Positions 1 to 12,554 are shown, counted from the stretch's first letter. The stretch: DNA of 64,000 nucleotides from Cotesia glomerata (GCF_020080835.1 NC_058162.1:3410001-3474000); one strand, 5' to 3'. The notes: generated from the sequence alone by a model not told the origin. Numbers and translations: made by a program.

Positions 1-481
1 TTACTTTTTTTTTTTTTTTTTTTTTTTCATTATTCTTTTCTTACTCTCTCTCTCTCTCTCTTTTTATAAATTTTATTTTCCGAGCTAAAAGGAAGCCCCT
101 CTTTCTCTTTCTCTTTCTCGGTCACCGTTTATGGAGTAGTCGAAAAGAATCCGCGAGTGAGGCTGTACTCGGTTGTCTCGAGATAGGAAATTTTTCTCAT
201 CCTCCCTGAAGCTTTACATACAACCCTATCTCTATTCGTATTCACTTGCTCCATTTTTTTTATTTATTTCTATCTCTTTTTCAACGCTCCAATGCTCGGT
301 CACCACTCTAAATAAATAGGTCGTGTTTCAAACTAAAAATGCCATTTACTATTTTTAAGTTTCACAATTCACAATACCCATTTTTTTTTCCTGAATTTTT
401 TGTTATTTTATTATTTGAGTCAATGATTTTTATCGATTTTTTTTAGCTTTTTGTCCTAAAAAAGTTACTTTTAAAGGATTT
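1..481. repeat. Low-complexity AT/CT-rich start of window
   Basis: The window opens with a T tract (about 5-27) and a CT run (about 45-62). T-rich and A-rich sequence follows up to the TTAA element at 482. I see no open frame with protein-like composition and no RNA gene. Confidence 0.6.
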
Positions 482-1214
482 TTAAGGAAGTTCGAGCGTA
501 ACTAATGAGTCAAAATAATGTTAAAATTTTTTTTTTAATTTTAGTCTTCCCAATATTCGTGAAAATTCTTTATTTTAATTTAAAATAATTTAAACAATTT
601 AATAATTGATGATTTTTATTTATTTAATAAAGTAAAGTAATAAAATGACTTTGGTATTTATTACTTGCCGGAATAAATAAACAGATTTGGCAATAGCGCG
701 CTTGATTATACCCATAACAGAGACGTGGATGAGTGTGTGAGTTAAACATTTCTCTCTCTGTAACTATATTTCTATCCTTTTCTTTTTTCTCAGCTGTTGA
801 AGCGATGTTGTCAAACCTTTATTCGAATAAATGGCTGACGATAAACGAGTTACAAACATAAAATTTGACTTTAAATATTTCAAAAATTATATCGGTAATG
901 TATTATTATTAAATTGTTTTTATATTTTACAATAATCCAAGTTTCTTGTGTATAGTTTTTTATCCGTTAAAGTTGGAAGGTTAATATTGAAAAAAATAAT
1001 TAAAGTCTCGACAAAACGTTTGTCCGCCGAAAGAGCCCGTGTATAAGGAGATAAAATATGTGATTTTTAAAATTTAATATCTAAGTAACTAAACGGTGAA
1101 TCTTTTTCAAATTTTGGGATTAGATAAATTACGTATTTATTTATACGTATACTTAATTTCAAAGCTCAAAGTTGGAAATTATTTTTTACTATAGATTCGC
1201 TCGAACTTCCTTAA
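482..1214 (+). mobile_element. TTAA-bounded MITE, copy 1
   Basis: A 733-bp element with a 17-bp terminal inverted repeat (TIR), TTAAGGAAGTTCGAGCG at the left and its reverse complement at the right. Near-full copies lie at 27400-28128 (same orientation) and 55120-55839 (reverse). All three have the same ends and interior. It has no long open frame, so it is non-autonomous. TTAA at both edges could be a piggyBac-type target duplication or part of the TIR; the sequence alone does not decide. Confidence 0.85.
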
Positions 1215-1847
1215 AGGATAAAACAGGATTTTGTAATTATTTTTTCTGGACGAAGCTTTTTTAATTGGTTAATGGCAATTATTGATTATCCTGAGTCAAA
1301 AATTTATATAAAACGGCATAATTTATCAATAATAATAATTGTTTTTAAAGTAAATTGAGTGACATGTGACCTGTAATTGCCCTAGATAAAGTAGCGAACT
1401 CGAATAGGAAGATTTCTCATTACATTAGTGGTAAATAATAAATCATGAGCGATGATGTATAATTAATGAATTAGGTACTGGAAGAACGGTGGCACTAGCA
1501 ATCAGTACTCTATCATCAGAAAGTTTATAAGCACCTGTGCAACTATGGCCCGGACTATTGATTTAAAAAAAAAAAAAAAAAGTTTGTTGCCAGAGATGCT
1601 GGTTAAAGATTTGAATAGATAGTTCGGAAAATAAACTAAAATAAAAGCTGGTAACTGACACGGGAAACTCTCTCTCTGATCCTTTTTACTTTTTTATTTA
1701 CCATTACCATTACCATTACCATCTCGATAGATAATTGGACTGTAGAACTACTTGAGAATTCAACTTGTACCTTCCACCGATTCAACTCTAAAAACTTCTC
1801 ATTTCCATGTTTTTTTACATATATTTTTTCGGTTTATTTTTTAATTC
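1215..1847. other. AT-rich unique sequence with TTACCA microsatellite
   Basis: Holds an A tract (about 1565-1580) and a short hexamer run of TTACCA, about four units at 1698-1722. No gene, RNA or larger repeat is recognised. Confidence 0.5.
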
Positions 1848-3197
1848 GTAATAATAATGATATTCATAGTCACATTGATATTGATTATGATATTAATATT
1901 AATGTTGCTTTTGATATTCATAGTGATATTGATATTCATAATGATATTGATAATGATAATGATATTAATGGTGATAATGATATTTACAATCGTATTGGAG
2001 ATATTGATATCGATAATGATCTTGATATTGATATTTATCATGGTATTGATGATATTGACGTCGATATTGATATTCATAATGATAGTGATATTCATAGTGA
2101 TATTGATATTGATATTTTCAATGGTATTGGAGATATTGATATCAATAATCATCTTTATATTGATATCGATGTTTATAATGATATTAATAACGATAATGAT
2201 ATGGATATTCATAGTGATATCGATATTGATATTTTCAATAGTATTGGAGATATTGATGTCGATATTTATAATGATAATGATAATTTTATTGATATCTATA
2301 ATGATATTGATGATATTAACGTCGATAATGATATTCATATTAATATTGATATTCATAGTGATATTGATATTCATAATGGTATTGATAATGATAATGATAT
2401 TCATGGTGATATTTATATTGATATTTACAATCGTATTGGAGATATTGATATCGATTTTTATAATGGTATTAATAACGATAATGATATTGATATTCATGGT
2501 GATATTGATATTGATATTTTTAATAGTATTGGAGATATTGATGTCGATATTTATAATGATAATGATATTGTTATTGATATCTATAATGATATTGATAATA
2601 TTGACGTCGATAATAATTTTCATATTAATATTGATATTCATAGTGATATTGATATTCATAATGGTATTGATAATGATAATGATATTCATGGTGATATTGA
2701 TATTGATATTTACGATCGTATTGAAGACATTGATACCGATAATAATCTTGATGTTCATAGTGATGTTGATATTCATAATGATATTGATAATGATAATGAT
2801 ATTCATGATGATATTGATATTGATGTTTACAATCGTATTGGAGATATTGATAATGATCTTGATATTCATAATGATATTCATGATGATATTGATATCGATA
2901 TTTACAATGGTATTGGAGATATTAATATCGATAATAATTTTGATATGCATATTGATATTGATAGATAATGATATTCATAGTGATATTGATTTATAATGAT
3001 ATTCATCGTGATATTGATATTTACAATCGTATTGGAGATATTTATATCGATATTGATACTGATATTTATAATGGTATTGATGATATTAACGTCGATATTG
3101 TTATTCATATTGATATTCATAATGATATTCATATTAATTCTTAAGTTAATATTGATAATGATTATCGAAGTGATATCGACAATAATATTGACATTAA
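1848..3197. repeat. GATATT-based satellite / long imperfect microsatellite
   Basis: About 1.35 kb built almost wholly from hexamers such as GATATT, GATATC, AATGAT and CATAAT, with higher-order blocks (for example the block containing GTATTGGAGATATTGAT recurs many times). Three frames stay open for hundreds of codons because the repeat lacks stops, giving DIDIHND-, MILIF- and NINI-type pseudo-proteins. Array start and end are gradual, so the edges are approximate. No promoter or protein family supports translation. Confidence 0.85.
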
Positions 3198-3780
3198 ACA
3201 ACTATATGAACAATACTACAATTTTTTCTAAAAACTAAAAAAATAAAAAAATAGCAATCTATAATGCTTGGAGTGATAATGATAATTAGTGTCGCGTATA
3301 CCCACCAACAAACAATCTGATAATTTATCTCCGCAGAGTCAGTAGACGAGAAGAAAGACTATAGGGCCTATGGGTGGATTCTGTGAGACTGTGAGGCTGT
3401 CGGTGGGTGGAATAAGAGCGCCGGAAGAGAGAGAGGGTAAGGGAGAAGAGACATGACGCGTGACATCACGTGGAGTATTGATCGCCGGCACAGCATCCAC
3501 GCAAGCTTCAGTGACTCCCTACCTACCCCAACCCCGTCCCCTTTTAAACCGGCAACCCGCGCAACGTTCTACCTATCACTAGTCTATACACTACACCCTT
3601 ACACATACACCCATCCATCTTTATATCTATATAGCTGTCTACAATATATAACCATAGCATATACATTTAAGACCCCTCGTCTCTCTCTTTGGGTTGACGC
3701 CGCTCTTTCACGCTCTGTTTCACTCTGTTTCACTTTCATCTCCCGTGCCGTACCCTCTGCTAAGTTTGCCTCTTCATTGC

Positions 3781-3811
<31 letters not shown>

Positions 3812-4267
3812 CTTCTGCTTCTCCTTCTTTATGATCACATTGAACATATCATCGACCAAATGTGATGTTGAGTTTTTCCAGCTATCTCGATTTATTCCAA
3901 CTGGTTAATTATCAAGTGTACATAGATTCACATAGACATTAATCAAAAGCTCAAAAGCGCTCGTGGCGGATAATTTTATATCCAAAGACTAACGGATATC
4001 TGATATTAAATATCGTGGGTTTCATGTCCAGATCCTCTGATAGCTGACAGATAGAAATTCATATATACATATTTATACGGAAGAGCTTTTTAATAAAATA
4101 TTGCGCCTGAGGTTGTCAATGAGCCGAATTGATAAAGGAGATTAAATGATTATTAGTCAACTTTCTTGTTACGGATTTAAATTATTAAAAACTTATGTGA
4201 ACAATCTTAACATTGTAATAATTATTTAGATTGTAGGAAGTAGAACTTTGTTTAGTATAATTTTATA
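3198..4267. other. GC-richer unique island with TTC microsatellite
   Basis: From about 3330 to 3800 the base composition is clearly less AT-rich than the surroundings. A TTC run of about 11-12 units lies at 3783-3816. The 151-codon frame at 3453-3908 runs through the microsatellite and shows no domain. It could contain a host exon or regulatory DNA, but nothing visible proves it. Confidence 0.4.
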
Positions 4268-5340
4268 CTAGCAATCTTGCAGTCACTATGTGACTGCCGT
4301 GATTTGTGAACTATAAATAAATAAAATTTTGCTTTATTAAATAATGAATTTTTTTAAATTGCACTGTATTTTTTTGAATATTGACGTTTTTTAAGATATA
4401 AGCTCATCCCGATGTTACACTCATCAAGAGCCTTCATTTGAGTACCCACATGCATTTTCATATATTTTTCATGTATATAAATATATAAATATATGAAATA
4501 TATGAAGAATTGATGTGGGTACTCAAATGAAAGGTCTCGATGAGTGTAACATCGGGATGAGCTTATATCTTTGAAAATGTCAATAGTTTACAAGATAGAG
4601 GGTCGTTTTTTAATTATGTTAAAATGCACTGTACTTTCTTAACTATTGATATTTTTAAAGATATAAGCTCATCTTGATATTATACTCATCAAGAGCTTTC
4701 ATTTGAGTACCCACATGCATTTTGATATATTTTTCATATATACATATATATAATATATATAAATATATGAAAAATTGATGTGGGTACTCAAATGAAAGGT
4801 CTTGATGAATGTAACATCGGGATGAGCTTATATCTTTAAAAACGTCAATAGTTCACATGATACAAGGTCGTTTCTTAATTATATTAAATTGCACGGTACT
4901 TTCTTAAATATTTACGTTTTTAAAGATATAAGATCATCCCGATGTTACATTCATCAAGAGCTTTCATTTGAATACCCACATGCATTTTGATATATTTTTC
5001 ATATATACATATATATAATATATGAAAAAATGATGTGGGTACTTAAATGAAAGGTCTTGATGAGTGTAACATCGGGATGAGCTTATATCTTTAAAAATGT
5101 CAATAGTTCACCTGATACAAGGTCATTTCTTAATTATGTATCTAGAGATAGAGAATTTTCGAATGCAGCCTAAATACTTATCATCATAAATTGACTATTG
5201 GTGAGAATGATATGAAACCATGAAAAGCCACAACTTCAGGTCAAAACTTTTCTAATCATACCAAATTTAACCATAAAAACCCATTTTATCATATAAATAC
5301 ACTGGCCACAAAATTTAGCTTATTCTCTTAACAATATAGA
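4268..5340 (-). mobile_element. Non-autonomous Helitron Hel-A, copy 1 (1073 bp)
   Basis: On the minus strand it begins with TCTATATTGTTAAGAGAATA at 5340 and ends with CTAG at 4268. The end is preceded by a hairpin (GCAGTCAC-ATA-GTGACTGC) about 10 bp before CTAG. Flanks are A at the 5' side and T at the 3' side, the A|T target typical of Helitrons. The interior holds three palindromic modules whose arms carry AAAGATATAAGCTCATCCCG and GAGTACCCACAT, with TA-rich apexes. No Rep/helicase coding sequence is present. Terminal features are seen directly; membership of Helitrons follows from known rules for that class. Confidence 0.88.
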
Positions 5341-5366
5341 TTTACTAGAATTTTATATTTACAAGT

Positions 5367-5480
5367 ACACTGATAGAAGGATTTTCTAATATTTAATAAT
5401 ATTTGTTAACTGTTAATAAATGATTTTTACAATCAGATGGCTTGATAAATATTCATTAACAATTAATAGATCGTTTTTGA
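5367..5480 (+). repeat. Diverged partial MITE, CACTGATA family
   Basis: Begins CACTGATAGAAGGATT and continues with AATATTTGTTAACTGTTAATAA, matching the left half of the elements at 39946-40222 and 62910-63176. The right end is not found, so it is a truncated or decayed copy. Confidence 0.5.
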
Positions 5481-6355
5481 GCATTTGTAATATGTTTTTT
5501 GATTTTATTATCTATTTATTGATAAGAGTTGCTAAAGAAGTCGAAATAAAGTTGATAAAACGTCCAATATGAATAAAATTTAAATTCTGAATTATTTACT
5601 TAATAAAGTCCTTTTTCTTCAATTTAAATATTCATTATAGTATCACGAACAAGAACTAAAATTATTATTATAATTAAAATTTTGAGTATTGAAAAAAAAT
5701 TCGATAAAATGTAAAATATATTTTATGGTAACGAAGAAGGATCGGGTGTATCGAACGAAAACGTCTGTAAGGAGCCATGGTACAAATGAGGTAAAGAGGG
5801 TGCAGTGATACTGAACTCTAAACTCTGAACTCGAGAACCGTCGCTAAGATAGTAAAGGAAACATGCATACATAAGCAGTTTATCTTTGTGTTAAATCTTT
5901 ATCCAGTACAGAGATCACGTCTGAAGGCTCTCCACTCTCCACTCTTTACTCTTTGCTCTGTATCGGAGTTTATATTAAAGAACCATGCTTCTCAGTGGGT
6001 TTCAGCTTTTTTTTTCGAATTATATTTATTTTGTTCCGCATGGATGGTATTTATTTAGCTGTGTTTTAATTTCATTTTGAGTTTGTGAAATACTTGACTA
6101 CATAAAAAATTTTTGTTCCTTTTCTTTTTAGTATAAAAAAATTTCTGCTAGTTGAATATTCTGTCGATAAAAAAATTACTTCCGGTGATTCATGATAGTA
6201 TTTTGAGATAAATATTAGTCAAAAAAAGTTTAGTTTTTTCACAATTAATAATTAAAGAAATGATTAATAATTTAAATTTAGAAAATTAAGGGAATCCACA
6301 TAAATTTAAATCAGGATTTTAATTATTTATGTAATTTTTTTTTTTATTAAATAAG
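5481..6355. other. AT-rich unique sequence
   Basis: A slightly GC-richer patch at about 5740-5990 holds CTCTAAACTCTGAACTC-like and CTCCACTCTCCACTC-like short direct repeats. The remainder is AT-rich with no recognisable gene. Confidence 0.4.
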
Positions 6356-7090
6356 TTAGAGTAAGGAATGATGGAAATTTTAACCTTTAAAGAAAATTAA
6401 ATTAATAATAAATGGAAAATTTTTTCATTAGAGAAATTAAGTTAAAGTTTTATAAAAATTTTTATTATTGAAGAATTAAATTAATGAATAATAAAACTTT
6501 CGACCATTAAAATAAATTGAATTAATGACTAATGAAAAACTTTTTTAGTAAAGGAATTAATTTAATATTTTCTAAAAATTTCATTTGTTAAAAAAGTTTC
6601 ATTAATGATAAAAAGAAAATTTTTTCATTGGAAAAATTAAATTGATGCAAGAGTTTTCCTTAAAAAAAATTGAATTAATGTCTATTGAAAATTCAAACAA
6701 TTGAGTTGATTATTAATAAAAATCGTTAACTTCAAATTTTTCTGATAAACAAGTTAACTTAACATTTTCTGAAAATTTCATTCTTTAAAAAAATAAAATT
6801 AAAACTTTTGTTATCAAGAAATTTTTATAAACGGTAAATAAAAATTTCTCAATTGAAAAAAATTGAATTAATTATTAACAGTAAATTTTTTCATTGAAAA
6901 AGTCAATTAATGGTTGATTCAATTTTTTATTCTTATAAAAATTTTTAATGACTAATAAAAATTTCAACTATTAGTAGAAATAAATTAATGAATAATGAAA
7001 ATTTTTCCATTGAAAGAATAAAATCAATGATCAATGAAAAATCCACTGCATCAAGTTAGGAAATTAAATGAATTATAATAATATGGTTGA
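6356..7090. repeat. Degenerate AT-rich tandem repeat
   Basis: A loose unit of roughly 50-65 bp recurs about a dozen times, with an AAATTAAATTAATGAATAAT core followed by GAAAATTTTTTCATT. Units differ by many substitutions and indels, so it is an old array. Edges are approximate. Confidence 0.5.
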
Positions 7091-7106
7091 TTTATTTAGC
7101 CTTTGG

Positions 7107-7179
<73 letters not shown>

Positions 7180-7311
7180 GTTACTCGCGCTATGAGCAAA
7201 TCGCCGCCTAACAACTACTCAACCAATAGAGACTCACTATAGTGCGAGCGAGAAACTAAAAAGACGCGGTAACGAAGGGATATATATATATATATATATG
7301 CATATATGCTG

Positions 7312-7345
<34 letters not shown>
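7107..7345. repeat. TA microsatellites flanking a MITE
   Basis: TA dinucleotide tracts occupy about 7110-7172 and about 7281-7342, with small breaks (GC, GCATATATGCTGC). They are split by the 108-bp MITE at 7173-7280. Confidence 0.85.
7173..7280. mobile_element. 108-bp MITE inside TA microsatellite
   Basis: Terminal inverted repeats TCCCTTCGTTAC...GTAACGAAGGGA enclose about 85 bp of GC-richer sequence and are bordered by TA on both sides. This fits a Tc1/mariner-type non-autonomous element, which targets TA. No coding capacity. Confidence 0.7.
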
Positions 7346-7429
7346 ATATATACGAATTACAATATTATTCACTCTTATTACAATTTGTCAATTTGCACAT
7401 CGTCTTTTAATTTTATTTCACCTTTCGAC

Positions 7430-7900
7430 AATTAATAATATACAATAAAAAATAATATAATATCATATAATGTGTAATAATATAATATCATACAATGTGT
7501 AACAATTAAGTCATAAATTCTGTAACATCAATACATTAAATATCGATCTTTATCTTAACACATTCGGCTAAAAGTCTTTTGAAACCAGAAATAGTTGTTT
7601 GGTCTTTTATTTCTTTTGGTAAATCGTTAAACATATTAAAACTTAAATGTGTAATCGTTTTTTCAGCACTTTTTTTCTAGTACTTTTTACATTAATTAAG
7701 CAACTATTTCTAGTATTATAGTGACTACCTTTACTCTTTTTTATGACACGTTCGCATAAATAATCAGGTGCAAATCCATTTGCCATTTTATATATTAATA
7801 TACAGGTATTATAAATCATCCTTTGCCTTACTGATTGCCACCCTAACATTGCTAGCATATTATTAATTAATGTATATCTATTTACTCCTAATATAATAAT
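7430..7900 (-). mobile_element. 3' end of a non-LTR retrotransposon (LINE)
   Basis: A truncated LINE tail read on the minus strand. It contains the last ~115 codons of a polymerase-like frame (see the pseudogene entry) and then an AT-rich 3' UTR running down to about 7430, ending near AAATAAAATTAAAAG and the TA microsatellite. The 5' part is missing, as is usual for LINE copies. Confidence 0.7.
7536..7890 (-). pseudogene. LINE reverse transcriptase C-terminal remnant, frameshifted
   Basis: The minus-strand frame from about 7890 reads ILGVNRYTLINNMLAMLGW, then QSVRQRMIYNTCILIYKM, then GFAPDYL...HNTRN. This is the pattern found after the reverse-transcriptase domain of Jockey/CR1-like LINEs (LGW..v..R....lly..k..nglaP.Yl). 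At the A-run near 7672-7678 the frame shifts by one. It then continues as AEKTITHLSFNMFNDLPKEI and GFKRLLAECVKIKI, ending at a TAA at 7536-7538. FNDLP and FKR are the usual closing motifs of such proteins. An upstream stop near 7890 and the frameshift make it non-functional. Family assignment is from remembered motif patterns; exact clade uncertain. Confidence 0.72.
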
Positions 7901-8884
7901 TTAATAATTATTAATAGCAATAACTTGGTGATAAAATTTTCTAGACCGTCTACAAAACTGATATAATATATAAAATGTAATGGGTATATTTTCTATTAGT
8001 ATCGAGTATGCAGTTATTTTAGTAGCGCATGACCTTTTAATCAGTCTTTTATATAGTATTTCTGCAGCACAGAGCGAAGAAAAAGCAAAAAAAGAAGATG
8101 GGGTTAAAAAAAGTTAAACAAGAGACAGTTATTAATAGACATGGTTTACTATGTGTATCCTTCTATTCATGCATTGAAGCTTTAGTCTCGAGAGTTGAGT
8201 TTTATGCAGCATGTTATATCTACTGTTGTGTATATATGCTCAGTATACAGTCTACACTAATATACATTGCTTCATACACATCATACTAATACACGTACAA
8301 ATTAACATCAGCTACGTGATAGTGAGTCGAAAAACTCGGGCGAGGTATTCAGTATTATATAGCGCTCGCGCAGTTCTACACCTACCTCCAGACTTCCAGA
8401 CACGAGACACGAGACACGAGACACGAGTGTTGATTTTTTCATGATATGGACGGTTTTTCTATCCGTGTTGTTTCAAAGTTCAAAGCCAGTACTTTTACAT
8501 CCCTGTAATGGTATTGCTGTCTTTTAAACTCGGTACACTGCCAAACAAAAATATAAGTTTTACTTTCATCCCAAAATAAACTGTAACTAACTGGATTTTC
8601 ATATAAATTGAGTTTTAATATCTCTCACTTCATTAACTGTTATTTTTTTTTTGTTTTTACCTCTCAAGCGAGTTTTGTTAACAGCCTAATGAATTTTTCA
8701 ATTGGCTTATGCGCAAAACTTAATTATTAAAAACCACCTGCAAAATTTTTTATTGTTATATTTTTTTTTAATCCCCAGGGTTGCGTTAATTTTTTGTTAT
8801 TGAAACAATGATCGTTTATTTTATTAGAATTATTGGGTAGGATTAAAAGATACTCTGTAATATTTTTTTTTTTTCTATAAAGCT
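7901..8884. other. Mostly unique sequence with ACACGAG tandem repeat
   Basis: GC-richer between about 8090 and 8480. A short tandem of GACAC/ACGAGAC units, about four copies, lies at 8399-8427. Overlapping short frames (63 and 77 codons) show no domain. Confidence 0.4.
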
Positions 8885-9328
8885 TCTCACCTTGAGAAAA
8901 TTTTTCTCTGAATATTTGATACCCATTTTATATTATTTTAGCGTGCAATTATACATATTGAATAAAAAAAATGATGAAATATTATTTGATCTTCCCATTT
9001 GACATGGTAATCAATAAAAATCTTAATGAAAATTAGCTTCTATCTTTATATTTAATTTTTTTGAAGCAAGAGAGAAATTATCTCAAGACAAGAAAATTTA
9101 CTTCTATTAAGAACTAAATTTTTTGGAGCAAGAGACTGAATTTTCTCAAAACAACAAATTTTCTTGACTTAAATAAATTTTCTTGGATTAAGATACGTAT
9201 TTTTTAAAGAAAGAGAGTTAATTTTGTTGGAATAAGTGAAATTTCTTGTCAAAAAAAATTTTTTTTCGCTCAAGAAATTAATTAGGAAGAAAAATATTTT
9301 CTTGGCTCAAGTGAACCTTTTTTTCTGT
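8885..9328 (-). mobile_element. Partial CAAGAAA-rich MITE (TA-CACAG family)
   Basis: Closely matches the complementary strand of the full element at 35190-35883, including a segment with TAGCGTGCAATTATACATAT and the CTTCCCATTTGACATG block. It keeps the end with AAGTGAACC...TTCTGT near 9328, but is truncated at about 8885 relative to the 694-bp full copy. Confidence 0.7.
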
Positions 9329-10660
9329 ATACTTGATTTTTTTTCAATGGCCATAACCTCGAAAAAATTGGAATTACAGAAAATTTAAAAAATATTGAAG
9401 TAGTAGAAAATCAAATTTTCTTTCTAACGACTCAGATTAAACTAATTGTAATGATAATTACTCTTACATTTGCAAAAATTAGAGATATAATGATCAAAAT
9501 CTATAACGCATCATTATTTTATTTTTGACTTCTTTTAAAAGAAGCTAAAACTTATAAAATATAGAGCTAAAAAAATTTTTGAGGACATCGAAGTTATGGA
9601 GAATAAATTTCCTTTTCAATGATACCAAATTTAATGCAATTATTTGAATAATACTTCTATTATTGCAAAATCTACCTGCAATTATTAACAAAAATGGAAA
9701 AATACTAAATTTGTCTCTTCTCTTCTCATTAAAAAATAAATTTTCATTTCACCTTCAAGATTAATAAAAAATGCGCATACAATAGTAGTGCAGATAATCG
9801 TAAGTCAATTTACAAAGAATTTGACAATGTATTGAAAAAAAGGCAACGGAAATCTCACGTACGGTCTAGTGAATGCATTCGAACTAACTGAATAGATAGA
9901 GAGTAGAGTTGTAGTTGGAGTTTGTAGTTCGACAAAAGAAGAATAGCATCAACAACGGAACCAAAAAGATAAATAAAAAATAAAGGCAAGCAATGTTGTT
10001 AGTTTATCCATTGAGACGATGACGACGTGTTCGCTAATGTTGTAGTATTCGTAATATATACCGTCATAGTGTAAAGTATAACACATAGCACACACCACTC
10101 GTGCATACCGTGTCACCAGTTGTAGATACCTTCCGTAACAAAACATTCCATAACATGTATGTAATATTGTATTTTTGCCCCTTTTCGCGTGACACCCCCC
10201 CCCCCTTCCAACTCAATAGTCAAGTACTCTAACACTCTCACACTTTCTCAACTCCTTCTGCTTCCTTAGTTTGTATGTCGTCCTTCTCATCTCAATATAA
10301 CTGCGATACCACATTTCTACTCCTTTTCTATGTATAAACTCTATATATAGATACTGCTTTTCAATTCGCACAACTTTGTAGCACTCTATTCAATTACACA
10401 AGGGAGTATCAAGCAGATGCAAGCGCCAACCATTGAAAATCTTACGAGTATTGACTTTTTTATTAAATTCACCTTTTTTTTTTCTATTGATTTTCAATAT
10501 TTGTACTTCGTTAAATTAATATTACGAGAGTTTATTTTTATACGTAACACACTTTCAAGTTTTATTGGTTACAGTCTACGTCATATAATTTTTAATTCAA
10601 AGTTTATTATTATTTATTGAGAGCGCATCTTCAGTTTACAAAATTCACGAGTTTTATTAA
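9329..10660. other. Unique sequence, C tract at 10193-10204
   Basis: AT-rich to about 9840, then a GC-richer island (about 9840-10400) with a run of about 11 C at 10194-10204. No gene recognised; frames of 65-67 codons lack protein signatures. Confidence 0.4.
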
Positions 10661-11481
10661 ATAATATTATTATTATTAAGAGAATAAGCAAAATTTTGTG
10701 GCCAGTGTATTTATATGATAAAATAGGTTTTTACGGTTAAATTTGGTATTGTTGGAAAAGTTTTGACTTGGAGTTGTGCCTTTTTAAGGTTTCATATCAT
10801 TCTCACCAATAGTAAATTTATGATGATAAGTATTTAGGCTGCATTCGAAAATACTCTATCTCGAGATACATAATTAATAAATGACCTTGTATCTTGTGAA
10901 CTATTGACATTTTTAAAGATATAAGCTAATCCCGATGTTACACTCATCAAGACCTTTCATTTGAGTACTCACATCAATTTTTCATATATTTATATATATT
11001 ATATATATGTATATATGAAAAATATATCAAAATGCATGTGGGTACTCAAATGAAAGCTCTTGATGAGTGTAGCATGAGGATGAGCTAAGATCTTTAAAGA
11101 CGTCAATAGTTAAAAAAGTACAGTGCAATTTAACAATTAGGAAACGACCTTGTATCTTGTGAACTATTGACATTTTTAAAGATATAAGCTCATCCTGATG
11201 TTACACTCATCAAGACCTTTCATTTAAGTACCCACATCATTTTTTCATATATTTTATATATTATATATATGTATATATGAAAAATATATCAAAATGTATG
11301 TGGGTATTCAAATGAAAGCTCTTGATGAGTGTAACATCGGGATGAGCTTATATCTTTAAAAACATCAATATTTAAGAAAGTACAGTGGAATTTAACAAAA
11401 TTCATTATTTAATAAAGCAAAATTTTATTTATTTATAGTTCACAAGTCACGGCATTCACATAGTGACTGCAAGGTTGCTAG
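10661..11481 (+). mobile_element. Hel-A, copy 2
   Basis: Plus-strand copy starting near AATATTATTATTATTAAGAG (the first TC is not preserved) and continuing AATAAGCAAAATTTTGTGGCC. Two palindromic modules follow. It ends with the hairpin ACATAGTGACTGCAAGGTTG and CTAG at 11478-11481, then T. The subterminal hairpin is slightly degraded on its left arm (GCATTCAC). Confidence 0.85.
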
Positions 11482-12554
11482 TTTAAATTAATGTTTTATT
11501 GAACACTTAGATTTTGTAGAAAATTTTTTTGCTAAAAAAAATATAAAACCTTTTGTTTTTATTTTTTTTTCTCATAGTATTGATAACATGCTGAAAGATA
11601 AAAGTAAAAGAATAATAAGTATTTATAATACCAATGTCTAGTAAAATTTGTTCCCACTTAAGAGTAATGATAAATTTGGACGCATGACATTTATCCATTA
11701 CAAAGTTCTGACGCCTGCTGGCAACAGTTGCGACTTTGATTCAAGCCATGGAAATAATGTAATGTTTCTTGTGCGACGTTTACAAACGCTTTGGTTCTAT
11801 TATTATGAATAAAAATAATAATAATTAAGTAAAATTTTAATCAAGCAATTGTGAATGAAAAAACAAAACGAAGGAGGAAATTAACTTTAAATGATTAAGA
11901 AATAGATGTCGCACCTTCCAGGGGAATTAAAAAGTAACTTGACATTGAGTGTTTTTGTATAAACTCTTTTTATTTTTATTCTCAAGTTGTCAATTGTCAA
12001 GTCGAAAGACGAAAAAATAGTTGAATAGTAATGCGACTTAGACAGTGCGAAAGCTGAAAGAGCTTTGAATTTCGTCGAGCACTCGAAGGAGAAAGCTGTT
12101 GAGTAAAAAACAATAAACAAGAGCCGATAGTAGAGAAAAGACAAGGAGACAAGAAGACAACCAGACTCTAAAGAAGAGACAAAATAAAAAAAAATGGCTT
12201 TTTCAGGGTGAGTGAATAGCACGAGTGTGTCTGCTAGCAGTGTTCTTCTTTTCCGACCCGAGAGGCTTCACCAGCAGAGGATAGCTCCGCCGAAATATAA
12301 AAAATAGATCAGAGATGAGCAGAATTTAAAATGCCGGTGGCTAAAGACTGAAATGATGGATCTGTATCGCATGAGGAAGTTTTAAGGTTTCGACGTCTTT
12401 CGTCACCTTACAATTTTATAAATCTGTCTGGGTGTTTTTGTGTTTTACTAGTTTCTAAGGACTTATACTTACGCACTTTGAATATTCAAAAAATCATTTT
12501 TTTCTTATTTCATCTTTGTAATGTGCACAAAAAAAGGAAATCTTGACTTTAAAT
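11482..12554. other. Unique sequence
   Basis: AT-rich then moderately GC-richer (about 11990-12400). A 111-codon minus-strand frame at 11887-12222 is hydrophobic but low-complexity and matches no family I recognise. No RNA gene seen. Confidence 0.35.

Noticed and set aside
1698..1722. TTACCA run as a telomeric repeat
   Set aside because: Only about four units and not TTAGG; ordinary microsatellite.
1841..3238. Long frames (80-379 codons) on both strands
   Set aside because: They are read-through of the GATATT satellite; composition is two to four residues repeated and three frames are open at once.
3453..3908. 151-codon frame
   Set aside because: Crosses a TTC microsatellite (polyphenylalanine) and has no domain; the opposite strand is equally open (86 codons).
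4268..5340. Reading the palindromic modules as CRISPR-like repeats
   Set aside because: Units are 230-260 bp, few, palindromic and lie between Helitron termini; there are no short uniform repeats with spacers and no cas genes, and the DNA is eukaryotic.
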